A stretch of DNA of 49,356 nucleotides from Rhodospirillaceae bacterium. Lineage in GTDB: Bacteria > Pseudomonadota > Alphaproteobacteria > MPNO01 > UBA2964. The notes under the pieces are model-generated. The model was given only the letters and a program-made list of their open reading frames with translations. It had not been told where the DNA came from and ran no database searches. Below are positions 9,458 to 17,648 of this stretch, in pieces (the first letter of the stretch is position 1; each line of letters opens with the position of its first letter). Where the stretch lies: NCBI GenBank assembly GCA_018660305.1, contig JABJKO010000118.1:1-49356 (forward strand). Direction: 5' to 3'. A program made the translations under genes and the position numbers.

Positions 9458-10318
9458 ATGGCCAGAAAATTCGATACACGACCGCTCTCACCCGCGCTTG
9501 GCGCTGAAATTATCGGCCTCGATGTCACGCAACCCATCGATGACGATACAATCGCCGATCTGGTCCAGGTCTGGTCCGACAACATCCTGCTGCTGTTCCG
9601 CAAGCCGGACATGACGCAGGAGGAACAGCTCCGTTTCGCAAGCTGTTTTGGGCGGTTGGGCGAACGGCCGGCCCCCAAGAAATGGCGCAACGAGGATTAC
9701 GACAAGCTCGATCCGGCATTCATGCTGGTGTCGAACATACGCGAGAACGGCAAGCCCATCGGCACCCTGCCCGATGGCGAGATGATGTTCCACCACGACA
9801 CCATCTATAAGCCGAAACCACATATCGGCACCCTGCTCTACGCCATCGAAGTGCCGTCCAAGGGGGGCAACACCAAATTCAACAATCTGTATAAGGCCTA
9901 TGACGCGCTGCCCGACTCCATCAAGGAAAGGGTCAAGGGGCGCACCGCCAATCACATTTACGATTATGTCACCATCAGCAAAGCCAACCGGAAAAGCCAG
10001 GCCGGCGATCTGCGGGAGAACTGGACCCACCCGGTCTGCATCACCCATCCCAGATCGGAGCGCAAGGCGCTCTATGTGGACCGGCTGATGACGGCGCGCA
10101 TCGACGGGCTGCCGGAAGAAGAAAGCGAAGACATTCTGGAGACCATGTTCGATTTGGCCGAGCGGCCGGACCATGTTTACGAGCATGAATGGACTCCTGG
10201 TGATCTCCTGCTCTGGGACAATCTATGCTCGGCCCATGCGCGCACCGATTTCTCCACCGACGAACGCCGCCTGCTGCGCCGCTGCCAGATCGAGTCCGAC
10301 GACACGCCCCGGGAATAG
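9458..10318 (+). CDS. TauD/TfdA-family Fe(II)/2-oxoglutarate dioxygenase
   Basis: A 286-residue non-haem iron dioxygenase using 2-oxoglutarate and O2. I start at ATG 9458, after an AGGGAC motif; the frame is open 26 codons further upstream without a better start. The iron triad is H112 and D114 (FHHDT) and H260 (CSAHARTD). The 2-oxoglutarate-binding Arg lies in the following RRLLRRCQIE segment. Family members oxidise taurine, 2,4-D, alkyl sulfates or small acids, often releasing an aldehyde. A close paralog is at 42457-43335, and both lie near leaderless binding-protein-fold genes, so the two loci may serve related substrates. Confidence 0.87.
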   Translation: MARKFDTRPLSPALGAEIIGLDVTQPIDDDTIADLVQVWSDNILLLFRKPDMTQEEQLRFASCFGRLGERPAPKKWRNEDYDKLDPAFMLVSNIRENGKPIGTLPDGEMMFHHDTIYKPKPHIGTLLYAIEVPSKGGNTKFNNLYKAYDALPDSIKERVKGRTANHIYDYVTISKANRKSQAGDLRENWTHPVCITHPRSERKALYVDRLMTARIDGLPEEESEDILETMFDLAERPDHVYEHEWTPGDLLLWDNLCSAHARTDFSTDERRLLRRCQIESDDTPRE

Positions 10319-10569
10319 GACGCCCTCTCTGTATCAGAGGAGACGTCGGACTCCGGCCAATCAGGCCGCGGCGTGTCAAATTTTTCTCTTATTCGAGATT
10401 AATTTCATTCAATAATAGATATAATTATCAATAAGTTAGTATTGATTATGTTCGCATTAATCGTGGACTTACCGTACAATCCCTACCCATAACAAATGAA
10501 CAGGCGGCCAGTAATCTAAAGGCTGTCGGACAAGCGATAACAGGGATACAGGGATAGGAGGTCTTGAGC
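10319..10569. other. AT-rich intergenic region upstream of the receiver-domain gene
   Basis: Much lower GC than its neighbours between about 10380 and 10470. It contains a TATAAT hexamer at 10420-10425 without a good -35 partner. A weak CGGCC/GGCCG hairpin with a five-base loop near 10356-10370, followed by a T-run, might end transcription of the dioxygenase gene. No ORF is credible here. Confidence 0.35.
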
Positions 10570-11136
10570 ATGACCACCACCAAAATTGCAATACCTCTGC
10601 CGGCATTACCGATTACCGGGTCGGTAGCCGATTTAGGCGCACTGGACCAGGATGCGGAGCAGGATCTTGCTCTGTTCAAAATTCTGATCGTCGACGACAG
10701 CCGTTTCTACCGGACGGTTATCATCAATGCGCTGGCACCGTTCCGGCTGACAAACGTCGTCGAAGCAATCGACGGCGCGGACGCGTTGGAAGCCCTGCGG
10801 ACCTGCGAGTTCCATATGGTTCTGATGGATTATGAAATGCCTGGGATGAACGGTGCGGAGGTCGTTCGGCAGATCCGATGGTCAGAGGATGAGAAGATCG
10901 ATGCCAAGGTGCCGATCATCATGATTTCCGATTTTGCCGAAAAAGCCATTATCCTGGCTGCCCGGAATGCAGGGATTCATGAATTCGTGTGCAAACCCGT
11001 CGTCCCCAGTGAGCTGTATAAGAGAATCCGCTCGACCCTCGAGAACCCACGGGAGTTTATCGTGAGCGACGAGTATCGCGGGCCGGATCGCCGCTGGATG
11101 GAGCGGGAGGAAGCCCCGGAGGGCGCCACCGGGTAA
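10570..11136 (+). CDS. Single-domain (CheY-like) response regulator
   Basis: A 188-residue receiver protein. The ATG at 10570 sits eight bases after a perfect AGGAGG; the upstream in-frame TTG at 10564 is too close to it. After a 36-residue N-terminal extension the receiver domain shows the acidic pair D42-D43, phospho-acceptor D87 (LMDYEMPGMNG), S120 in the Thr/Ser switch position and K142 (CKPVV). The tail after about residue 157 carries RGPDRR, a basic motif found on many stand-alone receivers of this bacterial group, but no DNA-binding or enzymatic domain. No kinase gene is adjacent, so it is an orphan regulator. Its output partner is unknown. Confidence 0.85.
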   Translation: MTTTKIAIPLPALPITGSVADLGALDQDAEQDLALFKILIVDDSRFYRTVIINALAPFRLTNVVEAIDGADALEALRTCEFHMVLMDYEMPGMNGAEVVRQIRWSEDEKIDAKVPIIMISDFAEKAIILAARNAGIHEFVCKPVVPSELYKRIRSTLENPREFIVSDEYRGPDRRWMEREEAPEGATG

Positions 11137-11154
11137 TTGTAACAGCGTTTCGGA

Positions 11155-12135
11155 TCACACCCCGACGAACAGCGACTCTATGGGGGCCGGCTCTCGGATG
11201 AAATTCTGTTCGGCGAGGTGGCGCACCAGCGCTTCCAGGGTAGGACGGTTCGGCTCGACCCCGTAGGGCCAGGGATCGCCGTCAAACAGCTCATCGACCT
11301 CATCGAGATCAGCGAACATAAAGGGCAGCATGCAGTGCTGCGCCGCCGAGATGCGCAGCCGGTCCAATGCCCAATTCTTTGACTCATCGAACGCGCGATA
11401 CAGGCTTTGGGCGATCCAGGGTTCCTTCTCGTAGACATCATGGCGGATAGCGACCACATGCATGATGGGATGGATATGGGTGCGCTCATAGAAATCGCGC
11501 TCGATCGGCCGGTAATCGGGAAACAGTCTTATGACATCGGGATGACGCCCAAGGGATTCGGGCCGCCGCGAGCCCAGAATGGCATCAATTTCGCCATCGG
11601 CGAGCAAATCGCTCATGGCTTTTCCACTCCGGTTGGGCTCCAGCACCACCGGCACCAGGGGCGACGTGGTTTCAATCTTGGCATGCTCACCCGCCTGCTC
11701 CACTGATCCTTCCAGCCATCGCAGGGTGCTGAGATCGACACCGTACTCGTCTTGCAGATGGCCCCGTATCCACACGGCGGCGGTCTGGGAATGCTGCGGC
11801 ACACCGATCAGCTTTCCTTCAAGGTCCTTCGGCGTCCCGATACCGGCATGGCGGTTGATGAAAATAAAGCCGTGGCGAAAGGCCCGCGACGGAAATACCG
11901 GGATGGCGACAAAGGGAAAATCGGTCATCAGTTTCCGGGTGATGAACTCGGAGCTCGACATTTCCGAGACATCAAACGCCCCCTCGCCGATCATGCCGTC
12001 AAAGATGTGGCGCGGCGCGTTGATCTCCTGGAAATCCAGCGTAATCCCGTCCGGCGCAATGATCCCATGCTGCAACGCCTCGACCCGGTCATAACCGCCG
12101 CAGGCAAAGCGTAGCTTGAGCGGGGGGCTAGACAT
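11155..12135 (-). CDS. Leaderless binding-protein-fold protein, 4,5-dihydroxyphthalate decarboxylase (Pht5)-like, copy 1
   Basis: A 326-residue protein with the two-lobed periplasmic-binding fold but no signal peptide. The pattern IPVFPSRAFRHGFIF, then TPKDLEGKLIGVPQ, and near the C-terminus DPWPYGVEPNRPTLEALV is typical of proteins annotated as 4,5-dihydroxyphthalate decarboxylase or NMT1/THI5-like. Start is the ATG at 12135, overlapping the upstream gene by eight bases; the open frame extends six codons further. Being cytoplasmic and without transporter genes, it is more likely an enzyme (decarboxylase or related) than a transport receptor. It is translationally coupled to its paralog upstream. 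Confidence 0.7.
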   Translation of the reverse strand: MSSPPLKLRFACGGYDRVEALQHGIIAPDGITLDFQEINAPRHIFDGMIGEGAFDVSEMSSSEFITRKLMTDFPFVAIPVFPSRAFRHGFIFINRHAGIGTPKDLEGKLIGVPQHSQTAAVWIRGHLQDEYGVDLSTLRWLEGSVEQAGEHAKIETTSPLVPVVLEPNRSGKAMSDLLADGEIDAILGSRRPESLGRHPDVIRLFPDYRPIERDFYERTHIHPIMHVVAIRHDVYEKEPWIAQSLYRAFDESKNWALDRLRISAAQHCMLPFMFADLDEVDELFDGDPWPYGVEPNRPTLEALVRHLAEQNFIREPAPIESLFVGV

Positions 12136-13114
12136 CGACAAATTCCGGCACAAACAATTCTTCCGCCGTCACCGGCCGCGACAATAGCCCGTCGGCCTGC
12201 GACCACCGCACCATGGCCTCGATGACCGTCCGGTTAGCGGCGTATCCGTAAGGCCAGATGTCATCTCCCATCACCGATTTGGTATCGGCATATTCAGCCA
12301 CCACCCAGGGCAGCGTCACCTTACAGGCCTGAGGTATTTGCAATTCGGCGATGGCCACATCCTTGGCGGCGCAGAACGCGTCAAACACCGATTGGGCGAG
12401 CCACGGATTATCGGCGAGCAGGGTTTTACGGATCGCCACGGCGTGCATGATGGGGAATATCCCGGTGCGGCGGAAATAGTCCTGCTCGACAGCGCGCCAA
12501 TCGGAGAACAACCGCTTGACCGGGGAACCCTGAGCCATGCAGCTCGGCTCAAACAGCCCGATCATGCCGTCGATCTCGCCGTCGGCCAGCATGCCGTTCA
12601 ATGTCTTGCCTTCCGGCGCGACAGCGATATCAACACCGTCGACCACCGTATCCATGATCGCCTGCGGTATGTGACTGCCGATATCCTCTACGGGGCCGAC
12701 CACCCAGCGGACATCACGGGGCATGATTCCGTAATCGTCGGCCAGCATACCCCGCGCCACCAGCGCCGCGGTCATTTCGAAATCCAGGAGACCGATCGTC
12801 TTGCCCTTGAGATCGGCGGGGGCATCGATACCGCGATCGGTGCGCACGAAGAACGCGCCATGGCGAAAGGCGCGCGACGGAAATACCGGGATGATGTCAT
12901 AGGCCACATCGTCCTCCGCATAGCGCGCCATGAAGCGGCTGAAGGACAGCTCGGTGATGTCATATTCCGCATGGTAAAACGCCCGGTGAAAGGCATCCTC
13001 GGGCCGGCGAATATGGTACGTCGGATCGCACCCCTCCAGGGGAACCTTCCCGTCGACCAGGGGCATGGTGCGGTCGTAATTCCAGAAACAGACAGAAACC
13101 GGGAGCGAGGCCAT
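12128..13114 (-). CDS. Leaderless binding-protein-fold protein, Pht5-like, copy 2
   Basis: A paralog of the next gene in the same operon, 328 residues. It shares the IPVFPSRAFRHGAFF segment, a LKGKTIGLLDFE segment and the C-terminal DIWPYGYAANRTVIEAMV signature. ATG 13114 is preferred because AAGGAT lies six bases upstream; a start six codons earlier is possible. There is no signal peptide. Two adjacent but quite diverged copies suggest a two-subunit enzyme or two substrates. The known relative Pht5 removes a carboxyl group from 4,5-dihydroxyphthalate to give protocatechuate. Whether these copies do so is untested. Confidence 0.7.
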   Translation of the reverse strand: MASLPVSVCFWNYDRTMPLVDGKVPLEGCDPTYHIRRPEDAFHRAFYHAEYDITELSFSRFMARYAEDDVAYDIIPVFPSRAFRHGAFFVRTDRGIDAPADLKGKTIGLLDFEMTAALVARGMLADDYGIMPRDVRWVVGPVEDIGSHIPQAIMDTVVDGVDIAVAPEGKTLNGMLADGEIDGMIGLFEPSCMAQGSPVKRLFSDWRAVEQDYFRRTGIFPIMHAVAIRKTLLADNPWLAQSVFDAFCAAKDVAIAELQIPQACKVTLPWVVAEYADTKSVMGDDIWPYGYAANRTVIEAMVRWSQADGLLSRPVTAEELFVPEFVDV

Positions 13115-13249
13115 GGGATATCCTTGGGGCAATTGAAAGCCTGCCGATCATGCAGCATCACGCGCCAAGCGCAACCCGCACCAGTTGCCAGGGTCACCAA
13201 ACCGGACGACCATGGGCGCATAACAAATTCAGCAGCGGAGGATACTGCC

Positions 13250-13846
13250 ATGATGCCCAGTGATATCGATCCCGTTTCGGGATTTCGCCTGCCGTTTCCC
13301 GATCGCGAGGCGTTGGATGACGATGCCAAGGCGCTCTATGACCGGTTCTGCGATCCCGATGGCGGATCCTATGTGGGGCTGCGCGGGCCCGGCGGCATTC
13401 GGCTGCATAGTCCGCAACTGGCGTTGAGGACCCAGAACATCAACACTTACCTGCGCCGGGATGCGGGTATTCCCCTCGCCAACCGCGAGCTTTCCATCCT
13501 GGTAACGGCCCGTGAATTCGATAGTCAGTTCGAATGGTGTGCCCATGAGGACGAAGCGCTTAAGGCCGGTATATCACCTGAGGTGATCGAGATCGTGCGC
13601 CATCGCAAACCCATCGATGATCTGCCGGAAGAGCAATATCTGATCATCCAGCTGGGGCGCGAGATGTTCGGTGATCATAAAGTGACGTCGGAAACATTTG
13701 CCCGTGCGCTGGCCCTGTGGGGAGAGCGGCATCTGTTGGATTTCGTCTCTGTGATGGCCAACTATGCCAACACGGCAGCGATATTATGTGTCTTCGACAT
13801 GCAGTTGCCGGAGGGTAAGGAGCCAGGCCTGCCCGCACTGGATTAG
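13250..13846 (+). CDS. Carboxymuconolactone decarboxylase (CMD/AhpD-like) family protein
   Basis: A 198-residue all-helical protein. The ATG at 13250 lies eight bases after GGAGG; the open frame continues far upstream but only antisense to the binding-protein gene. The core matches the CMD family: LANRELSILVTAREFDSQFEWCAHE, in two halves either side of residue 90, with C97 and H99 in place of the CxxC of peroxidase-type AhpD. Proteins of this long single-Cys type occur in aromatic degradation clusters, but their reaction is mostly unproven. It is divergent from the Pht5-like pair, so protocatechuate-branch metabolism is a reasonable guess. Confidence 0.8.
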   Translation: MMPSDIDPVSGFRLPFPDREALDDDAKALYDRFCDPDGGSYVGLRGPGGIRLHSPQLALRTQNINTYLRRDAGIPLANRELSILVTAREFDSQFEWCAHEDEALKAGISPEVIEIVRHRKPIDDLPEEQYLIIQLGREMFGDHKVTSETFARALALWGERHLLDFVSVMANYANTAAILCVFDMQLPEGKEPGLPALD

Positions 13847-13921
13847 GTCGGGCGCCGCCGGGCACGGGTCAGATCCGGTTTCCCATCCCATTGTCACCAA
13901 TCAACATCAGGAAAAATCACT

Positions 13922-15004
13922 ATGACGAATGAGGCCCTCAGCGAAGCCGAAACAGCGCCCGCCGGCATCGGTTTTTTCGAGAAATGGCTGTCGGTCTGGG
14001 TCGCCCTGTGCATTGGGGCAGGCGTTTTGCTCGGCAACGTAATGCCGGATCTGTTTATGGTCCTCGCCAAGATCGAATATGCATCGGTCAATCTGGTGGT
14101 CGCCATCCTCATCTGGGCGATGGTCTACCCGATGATGGTCAATGTCGATTTCGCCAGCCTGCGCCATATCGGGGACCGGCCGAAGGGGCTCGTCGTCACC
14201 ATCCTGGTGAACTGGTTGATAAAGCCATTCACCATGGCCGCGCTCGGCGTGCTGTTTTTCGAGATCCTGTTCGCCGATTTGATAGCGCCCGCCGATGCGC
14301 AGCAATATATCGCGGGACTGATTCTTCTCGGAGCGGCGCCGTGCACGGCGATGGTATTCGTGTGGAGCCAGCTTACGCGGGGCGACCCGACCTATACGCT
14401 CGTCCAGGTCTCGGTAAACGACGTCATCATGATTTTCGCCTTCGCGCCCATCGTCGCGCTGCTTCTCGGCGTCACCGATATTGTCGTCCCATGGGAAACG
14501 CTGCTGTTGGCAGTGGGCCTCTACGTGGTTATCCCGCTGGCCGCCGGCGCGGCGACGCGCAAATGGCTCACCGGGCATACGGAAAAGGGCGAAAGCGGCG
14601 AGGCGGCGGTAAGCCGGTTCACGGCGGCGGTCAAGCCGTTCTCCGTCCTCGGGTTGCTCGCCACTGTCGTTCTCCTGTTCGGGTTCCAGGGCCAGATCAT
14701 CATCGACCGGCCCTCTCTCATCGCCCTGATCGCCGCGCCGCTGATCATCCAGTCCTATGGCATATTTTTTGTGGCTTATGGCGCCGCCTGGGCGTGGAAA
14801 ATCCCGTTCAATGTGGCGGCCCCCTGTGCGCTGATCGGCACATCGAACTTCTTCGAACTGGCGGTCGCCGTCGCCATCAGCCTGTTCGGACTCAATTCCG
14901 GCGCGGCGCTCGCCACCGTCGTCGGCGTGCTGGTCGAAGTACCGGTGATGCTGTCGCTGGTCGCCTTCGCCAACCGCACCCGCGGCTGGTTTCCAACCGC
15001 TTAG
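13922..15004 (+). CDS. acr3: Acr3-type arsenite efflux permease
   Basis: A 360-residue integral membrane protein with about ten helices, usual for Acr3 (bile acid:Na+ symporter superfamily). The diagnostic stretch is [18 protein letters not shown] with conserved C141, the arsenite-site cysteine of family members, followed by [10 protein letters not shown]. The late helix [13 protein letters not shown] carries the conserved Glu. Acr3 exports arsenite using the proton gradient. No arsR or arsC lies beside it, which is unusual, so its control is unclear. It could be co-transcribed with the CMD-like gene 75 bases upstream. Family assignment is strong. Confidence 0.9.
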   Translation: MTNEALSEAETAPAGIGFFEKWLSVWVALCIGAGVLLGNVMPDLFMVLAKIEYASVNLVVAILIWAMVYPMMVNVDFASLRHIGDRPKGLVVTILVNWLIKPFTMAALGVLFFEILFADLIAPADAQQYIAGLILLGAAPCTAMVFVWSQLTRGDPTYTLVQVSVNDVIMIFAFAPIVALLLGVTDIVVPWETLLLAVGLYVVIPLAAGAATRKWLTGHTEKGESGEAAVSRFTAAVKPFSVLGLLATVVLLFGFQGQIIIDRPSLIALIAAPLIIQSYGIFFVAYGAAWAWKIPFNVAAPCALIGTSNFFELAVAVAISLFGLNSGAALATVVGVLVEVPVMLSLVAFANRTRGWFPTA

Positions 15005-15005
15005 C

Positions 15006-15122
15006 GCGTGATCCACTTACGTGGAATCGCCCCAGCCCGCTCCCCCACCCGGCCACCCACAGGATACTCGCGATGGGTGGCCGGGTGGGGGAGCGGGCTG
15101 GGGCAGCTTAAATGGATCATGC
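15006..15122. repeat. Long palindromic repeat element between convergent genes
   Basis: A perfect 31-base inverted repeat, arms 15029-15059 and 15074-15104, around a 14-base spacer. An outer imperfect arm pair (15006-15019 and 15109-15122, 12 of 14 paired) extends it to 117 bases. It fills the whole gap between the acr3 stop and the amidohydrolase stop. The transcript would fold into a very stable hairpin, so it may act as a two-way terminator or mRNA 3' protector. There is no T-run and no coding capacity. A half copy is at 6514-6568. Confidence 0.85.
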
Positions 15123-15123
15123 T

Positions 15124-16035
15124 CTAGGCGAAGCCGTGCAGGCGGGCCGGGTTGTCCACCAGGATTTTCTGCATGAGGGCCGGATCGCTGTCGATATAGC
15201 GGTAGAACAGCTCTACCTCTTCGGCATCGTTCATCATGGGCTTGCGCCAGCGCACGTGCGGCCAGTCCGAGCCCCAGATGATGCGGTCGGGCGCGGCTTC
15301 TATATAGGCCGCGCCAAACGGCACCGCGTCATCCCAGCCGGTCTCCATGGATGAACAGCGGTTGCCGTTGGACACCATCATCCACCAGTCGTCGTGCTTC
15401 AACCGATCGAGGATCCAGCGGCATGCCGGCTGCTCCAGTCCGAGACCGAAATCCAGATGGCCCATATGGTCGATCACCATGGTGAGATCGTGGATGTCGA
15501 GCAGCAGATCGGCGTAGTCCAGCAAATCCGAACCCGCCACGTGCAGCCGGGCATGCCAGCCGATCTCGCGGATCCGTTCCATGGAGCGCCGCACCGAGTC
15601 CTTGGTGTGCCAGTTTTCGCCAAGGTAATTGGCGATGTTGAACCGCGCCCCGACCACGCCCAGCGCATCGAGCCGCGCCAGCTCCGCATCGCTGACGCTA
15701 TCATCGACGATACAGGTTGCGCGGATTTGATGCTTGTCCTCCGCATTTTCCAGCGTATCGATCAAGAGCCGGTTATCGGTGCCATAGGGCATGGGGTAGA
15801 CGATCACCACGCGGTCGAACCCCATCACCCGGAGCATGGCGCGGCCATCGTCGAAGGTCGCGTCGGGCGGCTGGTAATAGGTATCGGGTTTGGGCGGAAA
15901 TTTTTTTATGTCGCCGAAGATATGGAGCTGGCAGTCAGTGCTCCCGGCCGGCGGCAGCGGCACAGGCGGCCGGGTGTTGCGGTCCCACTGGGGGAAAATC
16001 TCGTCACGGGTAGCCGGCGGATCGAACGGGCCCAT
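15124..16035 (-). CDS. Amidohydrolase-2 family protein, 2-pyrone-4,6-dicarboxylate lactonase-like
   Basis: A 303-residue TIM-barrel hydrolase. ATG 16035 follows GGAGG by about seven bases. Strand 1 carries DCQLHIFGD instead of the classic HxH, as in a LigI-like subgroup that does not depend on a metal pair. Later elements are VIDHMGHLDF and the strand-8 motif IWGSDWPHVRW, whose Asp is the general base in the family. LigI opens 2-pyrone-4,6-dicarboxylate in protocatechuate 4,5-cleavage; other members hydrolyse lactones of sugars or aromatics. It is 20 bases downstream of the OCD-like gene and clearly in one operon with it. Confidence 0.8.
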   Translation of the reverse strand: MGPFDPPATRDEIFPQWDRNTRPPVPLPPAGSTDCQLHIFGDIKKFPPKPDTYYQPPDATFDDGRAMLRVMGFDRVVIVYPMPYGTDNRLLIDTLENAEDKHQIRATCIVDDSVSDAELARLDALGVVGARFNIANYLGENWHTKDSVRRSMERIREIGWHARLHVAGSDLLDYADLLLDIHDLTMVIDHMGHLDFGLGLEQPACRWILDRLKHDDWWMMVSNGNRCSSMETGWDDAVPFGAAYIEAAPDRIIWGSDWPHVRWRKPMMNDAEEVELFYRYIDSDPALMQKILVDNPARLHGFA

Positions 16036-16055
16036 TCTCTGTCCTCCAGATATAT

Positions 16056-17117
16056 TCAGCTCTGGGCGTACTCCTCGGCCGCGAGCCACTCGCGCGGCAC
16101 TTCGCGGTTGGAGTTCTGATCCTTGATCTTATTGTAGATGATGGCGCCGGCGGCGGCGAACTGCATGCCAAGCCCGGTATTGTTTTTATAGAACACCAGA
16201 TTATCGGCGGTCTGACGCACATCCGTGCGGCCCGCGATAACCTCGCCCAACTCAAAGACACGGGACCGGTCCACCAGCCCCTTTTCGATGGGATCGAGCA
16301 ATTCGATCTGGCCATTGGATTCGACACTCGCCCAATCATTCACGACGACGTCAGTGGACCGCGCGAAGGTGGTCTCATCCACCTCGTTGCGTTTGAAGGT
16401 CACATCCGAATTCACCACTGTCGCGACCATCTGGCCCGGCTCCAGCCACTCGCCTTCGAACACCGGCCGGCTGGCATTGGTCGAACAGCTGATGATATCG
16501 GCGCCTCTTATCACCTCACGGGGATCGCGGATGATGTCGATGACGACCCCGTCGCGGGCTTTCATCTCGGCAAAGTGACGGCAATGGTCTTCATTGGGGC
16601 TGAACAGCCGGACGCGCTTTATGGGGCGCACGGCGCAAATGGCGTCGATGGTGGCCCGTGCCTGCCGGCCGGTGCCAAACAGAGCCAGCTCAGAGGCATC
16701 TTCGCGGGCCATGGCCGCCACGGCCGCGCCCGTGGTGGCCCCCACCCGCACGCCGCTCAAATGGGATTCATGCAGGAACGCCAGGGGCTCGGCGGTGGTC
16801 ATGTCGTAAAGAATGATCACCGTCCAGTTCACCGGCTCGGGATTGCTGATCACCTTGCGGTCCGGATTGCTGCCATCATCATAGATGCAGCTGGACCCGG
16901 CGCGGACACAGGCCATGCCATAGCTGGGCACCGCGCCCACATGAACGTTGCAGAAGTAAGTCCGGTTGGGATCCGGCGTCTCGGCCCGGTAGCGCACCCG
17001 CGGCAGGGTCTTGGCCTTGCCGTCAGCATAATCGCGAAACGCGACCTGCATGGCCTCGATGCATTCGGGCATGGACAGATGCTTTCGCGCATCGTCGTCG
17101 GTGATAATGATCGCCAT
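16056..17117 (-). CDS. Ornithine cyclodeaminase / mu-crystallin family protein
   Basis: A 353-residue NAD(P)-binding protein. I start at ATG 17117 after a GGAGAGAGGG-type ribosome site; the frame is open about 66 codons further upstream but that part looks non-coding. Typical features are TDDDARKHLSMPECIEAM at the start, a substrate-side Arg/Lys region, HLSGVRVGATTGAAVAAMAR before the nucleotide fold, and the fold motif LFGTGRQA. Family members cyclise ornithine to proline, or reduce imines and ketimines or oxidise amino acids. It leads the operon with the amidohydrolase, so an amidated or lactone substrate may be processed jointly. Reaction unknown. Confidence 0.82.
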   Translation of the reverse strand: MAIIITDDDARKHLSMPECIEAMQVAFRDYADGKAKTLPRVRYRAETPDPNRTYFCNVHVGAVPSYGMACVRAGSSCIYDDGSNPDRKVISNPEPVNWTVIILYDMTTAEPLAFLHESHLSGVRVGATTGAAVAAMAREDASELALFGTGRQARATIDAICAVRPIKRVRLFSPNEDHCRHFAEMKARDGVVIDIIRDPREVIRGADIISCSTNASRPVFEGEWLEPGQMVATVVNSDVTFKRNEVDETTFARSTDVVVNDWASVESNGQIELLDPIEKGLVDRSRVFELGEVIAGRTDVRQTADNLVFYKNNTGLGMQFAAAGAIIYNKIKDQNSNREVPREWLAAEEYAQS

Positions 17118-17574
17118 GTGCCCTCTCTCCCTGGGATTTTTATGGGGCTCACCGTGCAACGAGCAGCGACGATAGGCAAGGGGCCTGTTGCGGGCGATCC
17201 TTGGCGGAAAGTCTCTGGCGGGCGTCCCGGATTTAGCTTCCGGGCCGGACAGAATCCAATTCTGTTCAGGTTTAAAATACCTGTATCCGACGCGCCGGCG
17301 GTCCATTTCATCCATTGATAATATGTCCTGAACGGCGGTAACCCGGTCCGCTCACGTCAATGGGAAGGCGCCCGATGGGATAGCCATAAAGTATTATATA
17401 TTAAAGCGTTATAGGAAAAATTCACCATGTCCCACACGGCAAATTTGGCCGTGATCCGGTGCAAACCCGCGCCTCCCCGGCGAACCACCCACAGGCCACC
17501 GCATTATCCCTTACGTTTCGGCGGAAAACCGCCATCGGACAATTAAGGCTAAGTGCCGGCAATTGCCTCAAATT
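17118..17574. other. Long intergenic region upstream of the acyltransferase gene
   Basis: This gap of about 450 bases contains no convincing gene; short frames here lack ribosome sites. Around 17385-17430 it is very AT-rich (a TATATATT-like run). A short hairpin, CACGGC and GCCGTG around seven bases, lies near 17436-17454. I could not match it to a riboswitch class. Upstream activator sites for the sigma-54 promoter at 17575 would be expected here, but I did not identify them. Confidence 0.4.
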
Positions 17575-17590
17575 TGGCACACCACTTGCA
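17575..17590 (+). promoter_or_regulatory. Sigma-54 (RpoN) -24/-12 promoter
   Basis: TGGCAC, five bases, TTGCA. This matches the consensus TGGCACG-N4-TTGCA at every position except one G to A, with GG and GC at exact spacing and a T before it. Transcription would start near 17601, giving a leader of about 48 bases before ATG 17649. The -24/-12 match is read directly; use of RpoN is inferred. Confidence 0.75.
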
Positions 17591-17648
17591 TCTCCTTTCT
17601 CAGAATATGCCGAGCGTTTTTTTGGCTTCAGGCAAAGGAGAGTATCGA

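Noticed and set aside
13907..15016. 369-codon open frame on the minus strand
   Set aside because: Antisense to acr3; the translation is extremely rich in Asp, Arg, Gln and Gly, the usual signature of a shadow frame.
17430..17520. Possible riboswitch-like leader
   Set aside because: One short hairpin is visible, but I could not match the conserved cores of cobalamin, cyclic di-GMP, TPP or other classes, and the proposed sigma-54 transcript starts downstream of it.
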